Assembly (NCBI GenBank): GCA_963820955.1
Contig: CAWGCA010000043.1
Coordinates: 1-22,170 of the forward strand
Direction: 5' to 3'
Source of the DNA: CAWGCA01 sp963820955
Lineage (GTDB): Bacteria; Pseudomonadota; Gammaproteobacteria; Chromatiales; Chromatiaceae
Length of the DNA: 22,170 nt
The position numbers were made by a program, and so were the translations under genes. The notes under the pieces are model-generated. The model did no database searches. It had not been told where the DNA came from and worked only from the letters and a program-made list of their open reading frames with translations. Shown piece by piece: positions 1-6,916 of this stretch; within the stretch, counting starts at the first letter, position 1, and each line of letters begins with the position of its first letter.

Positions 1-32
1 TACAGCAGCATGAGTGGGTAGATCCGTTTCAT
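1..32 (-). CDS. N-terminus of a probable secreted protein, cut by window edge
   Basis: An ATG at 32-30 opens a minus-strand frame that reads MKRIYPLMLL and runs off the left edge of the window. The start Met, two basic residues and a hydrophobic run look like the beginning of a signal peptide. A GAGAG sequence about 11 nt upstream could serve as a weak ribosome binding site. Only ten residues are visible, so the product cannot be named. It lies downstream of the truncated ORF at 134-231 on the same strand and may once have shared an operon with it. Confidence 0.4.
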   Translation of the reverse strand, partial: MKRIYPLMLL

Positions 33-133
33 TGCATTAACTCTCGGTTAGGGTTGGGTCAAGGTTCAGTGGGGGGGAGGTCTTTAAACTTGAATTGCTG
101 GCACTCACCTGCCCCCTCTTTGCCCACTTGTGC

Positions 134-231
134 TCAGTTCATAATCTGGTGCAGATCCGGGTAAAACTCGGCCTTTTTCACCAGTTTCGGATCGGGTGTG
201 TACCAGATGGGAGACGACCTGCGTGGGATTC
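134..231 (-). pseudogene. C-terminal remnant of a truncated gene
   Basis: One minus-strand frame between the palindromic repeat (231-311) and a TGA at 134-136 reads as plausible protein, ending SPIWYTPDPKLVKKAEFYP followed by DLHQIMN and stop. It has no start codon. Followed upstream, the frame enters the repeat and soon meets a TGA there. The simplest reading is that a repeat insertion or a repeat-mediated rearrangement removed the front of the gene. The family is not recognised. The call rests only on the protein-like composition of about 30 residues, so it is tentative. Confidence 0.35.
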
Positions 232-311
232 GGGGGACAGTATACTGAATAGGCCAGAACCCAAAGGATCAGTTGACTCCGTTTGGGCCCAATTCAGTAT
301 ACTGTCCCCCT
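231..311. repeat. 80-bp palindromic repeat, copy 1
   Basis: The element is bounded by a perfect 19-bp inverted repeat: GGGGGACAGTATACTGAAT at 232-250 and its reverse complement at 292-310, around a 41-nt centre. The whole element recurs inverted at 1262-1340. It resembles the short palindromic elements linked with REP-associated tyrosine transposases or non-autonomous IS, but no transposase is present here. It ends 9 nt from the SHOCT gene stop (320), so as RNA it could also act as a 3' hairpin for that operon. Confidence 0.85.
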
Positions 312-319
312 AATAGGTT

Positions 320-667
320 TCATATACCGTCAATGATTGCCTTCTTCTTGGCCTTATATTCTTCCGGTGTGATGTAACCGCCGGCTGCGAGCTTGTTCAG
401 CTCATCGAGCTTCTGCTCTGTCGACTGCGCCGCTGGTTTTGGGGCTGGCGCCGCCTGTTGCACGGGCTGCGCGGCACGCGACGAATTGTAGGCCTGCGCT
501 TCCTCGGCCTCGGTCCGGCGCCGCATGTTGTTCATGATCCTGCTGGCGGCCACGCCACCGATAAAGGCGCCGGCTTCACTGGATTGCACAGGGGAGCTGA
601 CGGTCATCGCGCTGGCGACCAGGATGCCGGCGGCGGTGCTTACAGCGATATTGCGTTGCTTTGACAT
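320..667 (-). CDS. Small exported SHOCT-domain protein
   Basis: 115 residues. The N-terminus (about residues 5-28) is a hydrophobic signal or anchor, followed by an Ala/Gly-rich stretch with AFIGGVAASRIMNNMRRR. A low-complexity Pro/Ala/Gln linker (about 62-82) leads to a C-terminal SHOCT motif, EQKLDELNKLAAGGYITPEE and then EYKAKKKAII. SHOCT is a short helical domain found at protein ends, usually in membrane or envelope proteins, and thought to mediate oligomerisation; no enzymatic role is known. The start is supported by GAGGAG 8 nt before the ATG. The gene begins 12 nt after the stop of the upstream gene at 680, so the two form an operon. That operon is bracketed by inverted repeats at 231-311 and 1262-1340. 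Confidence 0.85.
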   Translation of the reverse strand: MSKQRNIAVSTAAGILVASAMTVSSPVQSSEAGAFIGGVAASRIMNNMRRRTEAEEAQAYNSSRAAQPVQQAAPAPKPAAQSTEQKLDELNKLAAGGYITPEEYKAKKKAIIDGI

Positions 668-679
668 GGTTCTATCTCC

Positions 680-1111
680 TCACAGTGCCGTGCAGGCACC
701 AAAAATCATGAAGCTCACATCCGCGCCTACGGATGTAACGATCATTTTGCCGGTCTGGCTGTCGATGGCCGCGCTCCAGCCGCGGTGGTTTTCCACACCC
801 TGGAGAATCACCTGCTTCTCGGTTATTTCGAGATTCTTGATGGGCGATACCTCTTTATGCCCGCTTTCATCTGTCGCGCGCACCAGTTTTTTCTCAAAAT
901 CAACGAATAGAAACTGCGGCAATTCAAAGGTTGAGGCCCGTCCCTCCATGCAGCCGGGCCCGTTCACACAGCCGACCACATCGATCGCCGAACAGATCAG
1001 GTTAACCGTTCCGTCAAAGGCAGCGGCTGAAGCGCCGCTGGACAGAAAAGTCGCAGTCAATCCGAGCCCCAAGGCGAGGGCCGATGAAGCTGTTCTGTTT
1101 CGAATAGGCAT
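680..1111 (-). CDS. Conserved-looking periplasmic protein of unknown function
   Basis: 143 residues from the ATG at 1111, chosen because GAGGAG lies 8 nt upstream; a frame extended to 1144 lacks such a site. The protein has a clear signal peptide (MPIRNRTASSALALGLGL, with probable cleavage after SSGASA). The mature part carries cysteines in SAIDVVGCVNGPGCMEG and near the C-terminus (FGACTAL), so disulfides in the periplasm are likely. The mature region looks beta-rich (FELPQFLFVDFEKK, KQVILQGVENHRGW, TGKMIVTSVGADVSF), suggesting a small beta-barrel or sandwich. I do not recognise a named family. It is the first gene of the two-gene operon with the SHOCT protein. Confidence 0.8.
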   Translation of the reverse strand: MPIRNRTASSALALGLGLTATFLSSGASAAAFDGTVNLICSAIDVVGCVNGPGCMEGRASTFELPQFLFVDFEKKLVRATDESGHKEVSPIKNLEITEKQVILQGVENHRGWSAAIDSQTGKMIVTSVGADVSFMIFGACTAL

Positions 1112-1177
1112 ATTCTTACTCCTCAATTTATCAAGCTGATGCACAGCATACCACCAGTCACCAGAATGGGAAGTAGA

Positions 1178-1202
1178 GGGGATCAGGTCTTGAATCTTGA
1201 AA
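1178..1202. repeat. 25-bp inverted match to the 3' end of the MscS gene
   Basis: GGGGATCAGGTCTTGAATCT at 1178-1197, continuing TGAAA to 1202, matches the reverse complement of 1353-1377 at 21 of 25 positions by eye. The two arms sit on either side of palindromic repeat copy 2. They could be the outer arms of a larger nested mobile element, or a separate short repeat. The right arm is also the coding sequence for the last residues of the MscS protein. Confidence 0.45.
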
Positions 1203-1261
1203 TAAACTCGATTTCTGCACTCTACTGACAGTCGAATAGTGCAATTCCAAATGGTCTATTC

Positions 1262-1340
1262 GGGGGACAGTATACGGAATTGGGCTCAAACGGAGTCAAC
1301 TGATCCTTTGGGTTCTAGCCAATTCCGTATACTGTCCCCT
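1262..1340. repeat. 80-bp palindromic repeat, copy 2 (inverted relative to copy 1)
   Basis: The outer arms are GGGGACAGTATACGGAAT at 1263-1280 and ATTCCGTATACTGTCCCC at 1322-1339, a perfect 18-bp inverted repeat. The centre is the reverse complement of the centre of copy 1 with only two or three differences. Compared with copy 1, a T-to-G change in one arm is matched by an A-to-C change in the other, so pairing is preserved. The element ends 8 nt from the MscS stop codon and may act as a 3' hairpin for that transcript. Confidence 0.85.
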
Positions 1341-1347
1341 GAATCCT

Positions 1348-3048
1348 TCAAGTTTCGAGATTCAGGACCTGCCCCCCTTCCAGATAGGTTTTTGTTGCCG
1401 GTAATGCAAGCTTGATACCCTCCTCGGTAAACCGCCGCATAATCTCCATGTTGACCTGTTCATCAAACTGCAGGGCCTTCCATCGCTTGGGGGGATGGTA
1501 CCAGTAGGAGATGAATATATTGAGGGAGTCTGGGTTGAATTCATCGAAGAAAACGCGTGGTGGCAACTCCTCTTTCATCCCTTCGTGGTTATGCAGAATA
1601 TCTTTGATCGTGCTGACGGCCTTCTCTATTTTCTCTACCGGTGTGTCATAGCTGAGTCGGATGCTGGTCTGGCGCCGAATGAAACTGCGCCGCCCGATGT
1701 TTTCGATATCCAGCCGCGCCATCCGCTCGTTGGGGATCGAGGTTTGTGCACCGGTCAACATACGTATCTTGGTTGAGCGCAGGCCGATCTGCTCTACGAA
1801 TCCGTCGTGTCCTTCAACGACAATACGTTGTCCCGGTTTATAGGGCTGGTCCATGAAGATCATCAGGCTTCCGAGCAGGTTCTTCAGCGAGTCCTGAGCG
1901 GCAAGCGCGATGGCAAGGCCGCCAACACCGACACCGGCGAGTACCCCCACCAGGGGAAGCCCGATCTGATTAGCGCCGTAGAATATGATGGTCAACCCAA
2001 GACCTATACCCAGGATGCGGGCACTCAGCCGCAGCAGTTGCGCATTCAGGCTGTCGGTCGGTATTTTCGGTGAACTGATCACAACCTCGGCAATCAACAG
2101 GCAGCCCAGCCACACGGCCCAGGTACCGATCAGGTACTTGAGCGTCTGAAGCGCCAGCATCAGATTCTTCGAGACGGCGTCAATCATATTGATCTGCTCA
2201 GTTATCAGGTAGGCAACGCCCGGGATGATCAGAAGTAAAAATATCGGGAGAATCAGGCGGTGGATATATTCCGTGACCGGGTTTACTTCCAGTTCGCGCC
2301 GGGTGACTCGATAGACCAGCCGGATCAGCATCCAAACCGCAACTAACAGAATGAAGAATGCGATCCACTTCCACACGGCGTGATCAAATACCACCCGCTT
2401 CATCCAGCCCGGGAGGCCTTCGATGGTAGACATCGACAGCCACCAGCCTGGGTTAAGCTGACGCAACCCGGCGACGTCTTCAAGTGGGACAGCACGCTTA
2501 TAGGGAAGGCTTTTTGTTCTCTGGTAGAAAGCGGGAGCGCGCTCAATAGTCCCGGCACTGAACAGGAATTCCCCCTTGCGTGGGCCTTCCGTCACCCTGG
2601 TGATTGTGATGGCGGTGTGCGGAACGGTCCATTTAACAGGTCCCTCGGTTTTCTTGAATTCTGCGGCATCTGGAATTCCCTCTATCGGAGGCAATTCGAT
2701 TCTGGCCAGTGTTTCATACAGCATCGTAGCGGCCTCGTAACCCACCTCGATGCGCGCGGAGGGGGCCACCTCACTTAGATCCATGGTCCTAAGGACACGT
2801 CCTGCCCTATTCGCAATATCCAGATAGCCTTCATAACTGGGGGAATCCCAATACTCATCCCTAAATACCTGAAAGAGGCCATCGATTTCGGCCAGAAAAC
2901 CAGTCAATGTGGCGCGTGGGCTCGAGGTATCCACGGGTTCCAGCGGATGGCTTGCTTCGGCTTTCGCATGGCAGTAACCAAACAGCAGGACTGCGCTGAG
3001 CAAACATTGGCTGAGGAGCCGGAATGAAGACTTGGAAATGCGTAACAT
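1348..3048 (-). CDS. MscS-family mechanosensitive ion channel
   Basis: 566 residues. A signal peptide (about 1-30) precedes a periplasmic N-terminal domain (about 35-220). Membrane segments follow near 226-248, 264-285, 303-325 and 343-362. The pore helix region is LVGVLAGVGVGGLAIALAAQ near 366-385, with the Gly/Ala pattern of MscS TM3. Next comes the beta domain (SLMIFMDQPYKPGQRIVVEG, GFVEQIGLRSTKIRML, then IPNERM) and a cytoplasmic alpha/beta domain to the end. The length and extra periplasmic domain resemble the larger MscS paralogues (YbiO-like) rather than the 286-residue E. coli MscS. Such channels release solutes on hypo-osmotic shock in the inner membrane. AGGGG about 11 nt before the ATG supports the start. 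The last residues (GGQVLNLET) are encoded by a sequence that also occurs as an inverted repeat at 1178-1202. Confidence 0.92.
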   Translation of the reverse strand: MLRISKSSFRLLSQCLLSAVLLFGYCHAKAEASHPLEPVDTSSPRATLTGFLAEIDGLFQVFRDEYWDSPSYEGYLDIANRAGRVLRTMDLSEVAPSARIEVGYEAATMLYETLARIELPPIEGIPDAAEFKKTEGPVKWTVPHTAITITRVTEGPRKGEFLFSAGTIERAPAFYQRTKSLPYKRAVPLEDVAGLRQLNPGWWLSMSTIEGLPGWMKRVVFDHAVWKWIAFFILLVAVWMLIRLVYRVTRRELEVNPVTEYIHRLILPIFLLLIIPGVAYLITEQINMIDAVSKNLMLALQTLKYLIGTWAVWLGCLLIAEVVISSPKIPTDSLNAQLLRLSARILGIGLGLTIIFYGANQIGLPLVGVLAGVGVGGLAIALAAQDSLKNLLGSLMIFMDQPYKPGQRIVVEGHDGFVEQIGLRSTKIRMLTGAQTSIPNERMARLDIENIGRRSFIRRQTSIRLSYDTPVEKIEKAVSTIKDILHNHEGMKEELPPRVFFDEFNPDSLNIFISYWYHPPKRWKALQFDEQVNMEIMRRFTEEGIKLALPATKTYLEGGQVLNLET

Positions 3049-3104
3049 TGTCTAAAAACCCCTGGCGAGTTTTATTAAGCGTTTATGTTTCCCGAATGTC
3101 CGCC

Positions 3105-3279
3105 TTAAGGAAACTCTTAATGATTCATCGTTCCTTGCATAGCGTAGATCCAGAACAGTGGTGCAGAGAAGCACCCGTTACGAACCTAAGGATGTAATCC
3201 ATCTTAAGGTAAACAGTAACTTACTGGATCCCGGCATTCGCCGGGATGACACAGTAGCAAGTATCGGAAATTCTTTAAC
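3105..3279. repeat. MITE-like element A, about 175 bp
   Basis: The element begins TTAAGGAAACTCTTAATGAT at 3105 and shares a body with the inverted element B at 5214-5391. Shared landmarks are AGCGTAGATCC, ACGAACCTAAGGA, ATCCATCTTAA and an ATCCCGGC/GCCGGGAT hairpin at 3228-3247. The right end is degenerate (GGAAATTCTTTAA) and overlaps the stop codon of the DUF2905 gene at 3275. No ORF of its own is credible. Elements with this hairpin and AAGGAAC-type ends are common as non-autonomous repeats in gammaproteobacteria; the exact family was not determined. Confidence 0.7.
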
Positions 3280-3475
3280 GCCGAAACAGCCACAGCAGCA
3301 ACGAAATCACCAGGCTTACCAGCACCATGCTGGTGATGGGGAAAAACAGCTTCATACTGGGGCGTTCGATGAGAATGTCCCCCGGCAGACGACCGAAGGG
3401 TAATTTGCTTAGCCAGGGCCAGAGCAGACCGGCAATGACGACGATCAGCCCGATGACGATCAACACTCGCTGCAT
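3275..3475 (-). CDS. DUF2905 family small membrane protein
   Basis: 66 residues with two transmembrane helices (about 4-20 and 43-63). Between them is the diagnostic motif KLPFGRLPGDILIERPSMKL, typical of the DUF2905 family of short inner-membrane proteins whose function is unknown. Family length is normally 65-75 residues, so this one is full length. A GAGAGG site lies 5 nt before the ATG. It starts 15 nt after the stop of the class-V aminotransferase gene and is probably co-transcribed with it. Its stop codon lies within the end of repeat element A. Confidence 0.9.
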   Translation of the reverse strand: MQRVLIVIGLIVVIAGLLWPWLSKLPFGRLPGDILIERPSMKLFFPITSMVLVSLVISLLLWLFRR

Positions 3476-3490
3476 TTAAACCTCTCGCCT

Positions 3491-5152
3491 CTAGCCGGCC
3501 TGCACAGACAACCTGTGAGCCTGCTCCCGGGCCTGTTGAAGATACTGCTGATACAGGCGTCGGCGTTCGTCATGCGTCAGCTGACTCTCTAGGTTTTCAT
3601 CTGCGGTTAATGCCTGCTGCAGGGAAAAGGTGACCTCGGCCTCCTGCCACTGCCGGTGTGACCATCCTCCACTTCTTGCATCGAACTGATACTGATGAAC
3701 GAATAGATGGCCCAGTTCCGCCACAAATTCCACGCACTCCAGCAGATACTCCACCTCCGCCTGATCGAATACATAGTGGAAACCAATGCGGCACCAACCT
3801 GGCTTGATACCGTGATAGCCGCGGGTTATCCAGGCACGAAACTCTTTCGCCTTATCATGATCGATACCAAGCAACTGATGGCCATAGGGACCAGCACAGG
3901 AACAGCCCGCACGGCTTTGGATCCCAAACAGATCGTTCAACAGCGTAGTCACCAAACGGGGATGGAGGTACTGCCCGTTCGGGTCTTTAATATTGAAAGA
4001 GATGATGCCAACCCGTCGAGATGGATCCTGGTTTCCTAAGATCTCTATGCCTGGGTTGTTTCCCCAGCGACTAAAGGCGAGAGCGATCATATCCGCTTCT
4101 GCTCGCTCGATGCACTCAATCCCCACGGCATCTTTCACCTCAAAGGCAAGCGCCGCCTTCAAGGTCTGCAGAATACCGGGGGTGCCCGCCTTTTCCCGGG
4201 CCTCGATATCATGGATAAAATCATGGTCTTCGGGACCTACATAATCGACCGTCCCACCGCCGGCGATGCTGGGGGGAAGATCAGCGTGATAGCAGCGCTG
4301 GTTGAAGATAAGCAGCCCACTGGAACCAGGACCACCGAGGAATTTGTGGGGCGAAATGAACACCGCATCCAGCGAGGCATCACCCGCTTGTTGGGAATCG
4401 TCAGGATTCATATCTATAGCTACATAGGGAGCGGAAGCGGCATAATCGAAAAACGCCAGGGCATTATGACGATGCAAAAGACGTGCGATCTCTGTTACCG
4501 GTGAGCGCATTCCCGTGACATTGGATGCAGCGGAAAAGGAACCGATACGCAGCCGCCCCTGATAGTCCGAATGCTGCAGCAGGGTTTCGAGATGGGACAG
4601 GTCAATACCACCATCCGGAGACATGCGCACCTCCACTACCGTACACAGGCTCTCGCGCCAGGAGATCTCGTTTGAATGGTGTTCGTAGGGGCCCACGAAC
4701 ACCACCGGCTGATTTTCCTGGCAATAGCGGGCAAATGCAGACGCCTGTTCAGGACCGAGGAAACCTTGCAACAGTGAATTCAGCACAGTGCGGCTGGCAG
4801 CAGGCAGTTTGACGCCCACCAACTGCTGCATCCGGTCGATGGCCCCGGTAGCCCCGGTGCCACAGGCAATTATTCGCCCGTCGGAACCGGCATTCACTGC
4901 CTGCTTTATGCGCTCTTCCGCTAGGTGCAGAAGCTCCGTAGTGACCCGACCACTGACATCGTCTTCGGTATGACTGTTGGCGTATAACCGCTGCAGGGAC
5001 TGCAGATAATTCTCCACGAATAAAAGGGAGCGGCCGGATGCCGTGTAATCGGCATACAGCATCAGTCGATCACCGAAGGGGGTTTCAACCCGGGTGTCCA
5101 CGCCGACTATCTGTCGGCGTAAATATTTCAGATCAAGCCCATTATTCCGCAT
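3491..5152 (-). CDS. Class-V PLP-dependent enzyme, cysteine desulfurase-like
   Basis: About 553 residues from the first ATG. A TTG at 5215 would add 21 residues and has AGAGG 4 nt upstream, but both the TTG and that site lie inside the end of repeat element B, and the extra residues (QNLRHPRRVSS) look like translated intergenic sequence. The fold is the class-V aminotransferase/NifS type: YADYTASGR near the start, GTGATGAIDR for phosphate binding, YEHHSN, AFFDYAASAP, and the PLP lysine in FISPHKFLGG. A later RAGCSCAGPYGH aligns with the catalytic Cys loop of SufS/CsdA, so sulfur or selenium transfer from cysteine is possible. It is longer than SufS (about 400) because of a C-terminal extension of about 120 residues rich in Gln and Glu. 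Its substrate cannot be told from sequence. Confidence 0.85.
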   Translation of the reverse strand: MRNNGLDLKYLRRQIVGVDTRVETPFGDRLMLYADYTASGRSLLFVENYLQSLQRLYANSHTEDDVSGRVTTELLHLAEERIKQAVNAGSDGRIIACGTGATGAIDRMQQLVGVKLPAASRTVLNSLLQGFLGPEQASAFARYCQENQPVVFVGPYEHHSNEISWRESLCTVVEVRMSPDGGIDLSHLETLLQHSDYQGRLRIGSFSAASNVTGMRSPVTEIARLLHRHNALAFFDYAASAPYVAIDMNPDDSQQAGDASLDAVFISPHKFLGGPGSSGLLIFNQRCYHADLPPSIAGGGTVDYVGPEDHDFIHDIEAREKAGTPGILQTLKAALAFEVKDAVGIECIERAEADMIALAFSRWGNNPGIEILGNQDPSRRVGIISFNIKDPNGQYLHPRLVTTLLNDLFGIQSRAGCSCAGPYGHQLLGIDHDKAKEFRAWITRGYHGIKPGWCRIGFHYVFDQAEVEYLLECVEFVAELGHLFVHQYQFDARSGGWSHRQWQEAEVTFSLQQALTADENLESQLTHDERRRLYQQYLQQAREQAHRLSVQAG

Positions 5153-5213
5153 AGAAGACACTCGCCGGGGATGACGTAGGTTTTGGCATAAGAAAATCCG
5201 GATAGTTTCATCC

Positions 5214-5391
5214 AAGGAACCTCTGAATTATTCGTACTCCGTCATCCCGGCGAAAGCCGGGATCCAGTAACTTATTGATTACTTTAAGATGGATTCCGTC
5301 CTTAGGTTCGTAAACGCTGCTTCCCTGTACCACTGCTCCGGATCTACGCTGCGCTCCGTCCGGAATGACGAATAAATCAGGGGTTCCTTAA
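5214..5391. repeat. MITE-like element B, 178 bp, inverted copy of element A
   Basis: The ends are imperfect terminal inverted repeats: AAGGAACCTCTGAATTATTC at 5214-5233, against the reverse complement of 5369-5391, which reads TTAAGGAACCCCTGATTTAT. Inside is the hairpin ATCCCGGC-GAAA-GCCGGGAT (5244-5263), then the same body as element A in reverse order. With element A it brackets the DUF2905 and class-V enzyme genes. Its left end supplies AGAGG and a TTG directly in front of the aminotransferase frame. Confidence 0.75.
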
Positions 5392-5427
5392 CCATTGCTG
5401 GCTGTATCCGACATCTTAATAACGCCA

Positions 5428-5500
5428 GTCTACTGGATCCCGGCTTTCGCCGGGATGACAGAATATAAACGGTTGCCTGGTTAATAAATCAGAGGTGCCT
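5428..5500. repeat. Partial repeat element C, downstream of pntB
   Basis: A hairpin ATCCCGGC-TTTC-GCCGGGAT lies at 5437-5456, followed by GGTTGCCTGGTTAATAAATC and an AGAGGTGCCTC end that matches the terminal repeat of element B. The left half of the element is missing. It ends at the pntB stop codon (5500), so it forms the 3' untranslated region of the transhydrogenase operon and could act there as a stabilising or terminating hairpin. No U-run follows on the minus strand. Confidence 0.6.
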
Positions 5501-6108
5501 CAATGCCCTCCGCCCTTCAGAGCGGCTGCAAGCCCCTCACAGACCTCCTTGGCGTCACCAAAGATCAGCGATGTGTTGTCCCGATAGAACAGCAGATTGT
5601 CCACGCCGGAATAGCCGGGACGCATGGAACGCTTGATGATGTAGACCTGTCTTGCCTTTTCCGCGTCGATAATCGGCATGCCATAAATCGGACTGGAGGT
5701 ATCGGTTTTCGCCGCCGGGTTCACAACGTCGTTGGCGCCGATGATCAGGGCAACGTCTGCGGTGGGAAATTCGGGATTGATTTCATCCATTTCGAGTACC
5801 CGGTCGTAGGGAATATCGGCCTCCGCCAACAGCACGTTCATATGACCCGGCATACGGCCCGCCACCGGATGAATGGCGAACTTGACCTCCACGCCACGCT
5901 GTTCCAGCAGTTCCATGAATTCCTTCAACGCATGCTGGGCCTGGGCCACTGCCATGCCGTAGCCAGGTACCACTATGACCTTGTTGGCATCCTCCATCCA
6001 GTAGATGGCATCCTCGACGGAGGCGGACTTAACACCCTTCTGGGCCGCCTGCGCCCGCGGCACTTGCTTCACCGCCACCATCACTGCCGAAACCGCCGAA
6101 CACCACAT
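5500..6108 (-). CDS. pntB: NAD(P) transhydrogenase subunit beta, C-terminal part (after frameshift)
   Basis: This frame encodes the NADP(H)-binding domain III of PntB. Recognisable blocks are NKVIVVPGYGMAVAQAQHAL, IHPVAGRMPGHMNVLLAEA, VLEMDEINPEF, LIIGANDVVNPAA, IIKRSMRPGYSG and LLFYRDNTSLIFGDAK. These correspond to the known NADP contacts in E. coli PntB. The ATG at 6108 is not a credible natural start: it lies inside the upstream frame and has no ribosome binding site of its own. Homology begins at about VKSASVEDA, just after the site where the upstream frame stops (6029). The two frames together give a PntB of normal length, about 466 residues. If the frameshift is real, the domain would be lost or made poorly and the enzyme could not couple. 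Confidence 0.85.
   Translation of the reverse strand: MWCSAVSAVMVAVKQVPRAQAAQKGVKSASVEDAIYWMEDANKVIVVPGYGMAVAQAQHALKEFMELLEQRGVEVKFAIHPVAGRMPGHMNVLLAEADIPYDRVLEMDEINPEFPTADVALIIGANDVVNPAAKTDTSSPIYGMPIIDAEKARQVYIIKRSMRPGYSGVDNLLFYRDNTSLIFGDAKEVCEGLAAALKGGGH
6029..6043 (-). other. Single-base frameshift site in pntB
   Basis: On the coding strand the sequence is GGCCCAGAAGGGTGTTAAGT. Read in the upstream frame it ends GPEGC and stop (TAA at 6029-6031). Read one base later it gives GVKSASVEDA, which continues the protein. Removing one G from the GGG at 6035-6037 restores one uninterrupted frame of 1401 nt across 5500-6901. A homopolymer sequencing or assembly error, or a true mutation, fits best. 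Confidence 0.75.
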
Positions 6109-6901
6109 TGATAATGGAGCGGTTCATTGCCCGGCACATGATGTAGGAGAGAATGGCGCCGGAGAAACCGACCAGCGCACCAACGATGATAAGCAGATTG
6201 TTCTGCAGGGTAAAACCGGTCGCAGCCGCCGCCCATCCGGAATAGCTGTTGAGCATGGAGATGACCACCGGCATATCCGCACCGCCGATGGGTATGATCA
6301 GGGTGAATCCCAGTATGAAGGCGAGCAGGGTCATGATCGCCAGAGAGACCATGCTCTCGGTCATTCCGAAATGGACCCCGAAGGCAATCGCCGCCAGGCC
6401 GATCAGCGCATTGAGCAGGTGCTGCCCCTTGAACACCACCGGTGCGCCGCTGATGATACCCTGCAACTTGCCAAAGGCGATGACCGAACCGCTGAAGGTG
6501 ATGGCGCCAATGATGATGCCGATCGACAGCTCCGCCATCAATACCGGGTTGAGCTCACCGGCGTCGCGATGATTGAGATAAGTGCCGATGGCGACCAGCA
6601 CTGCGGCCATACCGACAAAACTGTGCAGGGCCGCCACCAGTTGAGGCATGGCGGTCATCTGTACCCGCATGGCGACCACAGTACCGATCACGGCACCCGC
6701 AGCCACGCCGGCTACGATGAAGCCATAGGAGTGAATCTCCGTGCCCAGCAGGGTGGCGACGACCGCGATCACCATGCCGGCCATGCCATAATAATTTCCG
6801 CGCCGGGCCGAGGCCGGATGGGTCAAGCCCTTCAGTGCCAGAATAAAAAGAATGGCGGACACCAGATAGGCGACCGCCTGTAAATTGGCTGAAATCTGCA
6901 T
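6029..6901 (-). CDS. pntB: NAD(P) transhydrogenase subunit beta, N-terminal membrane part (frameshifted)
   Basis: 290 residues as read, of which about the last five are off the homologous path. The frame carries the membrane domain II of PntB: about eight or nine hydrophobic helices, with the conserved GSVIAFGKLQG, LNALIGLAAI, IGGADMPVVISMLNSYSGWA, TLQNNLLIIVGALVGFSGAI and LSYIMCRAMNRSIINVVFGG blocks. Domain II forms the proton channel in the inner membrane; the Asp/Ser-rich ISMLNSYSGWA loop is characteristic. In the intact enzyme, proton influx drives hydride transfer from NADH to NADP+. The start at 6901 lies 15 nt after the pntAB stop. The frame terminates early because of the extra base near 6035-6037. 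Confidence 0.93.
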   Translation of the reverse strand: MQISANLQAVAYLVSAILFILALKGLTHPASARRGNYYGMAGMVIAVVATLLGTEIHSYGFIVAGVAAGAVIGTVVAMRVQMTAMPQLVAALHSFVGMAAVLVAIGTYLNHRDAGELNPVLMAELSIGIIIGAITFSGSVIAFGKLQGIISGAPVVFKGQHLLNALIGLAAIAFGVHFGMTESMVSLAIMTLLAFILGFTLIIPIGGADMPVVISMLNSYSGWAAAATGFTLQNNLLIIVGALVGFSGAILSYIMCRAMNRSIINVVFGGFGSDGGGEASAAGAGGPEGC

Positions 6902-6916
6902 CTTCCAGGGATCCCC

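Noticed and set aside
3105..5500. CRISPR array
   Set aside because: The repeats are few, unequally spaced, inverted and palindromic, with no spacer structure or cas genes.
6029..6043. Programmed ribosomal frameshift in pntB
   Set aside because: No known slippery heptamer, stimulatory stem or internal Shine-Dalgarno is evident, and transhydrogenase genes are not known to use frameshifting. An error or mutation is simpler.
6005..6883. A 292-codon open frame on the plus strand
   Set aside because: It is the reverse-strand shadow of pntB. Its translation is rich in His, Gly and Asp in a non-protein-like pattern, and it has no ribosome binding site.
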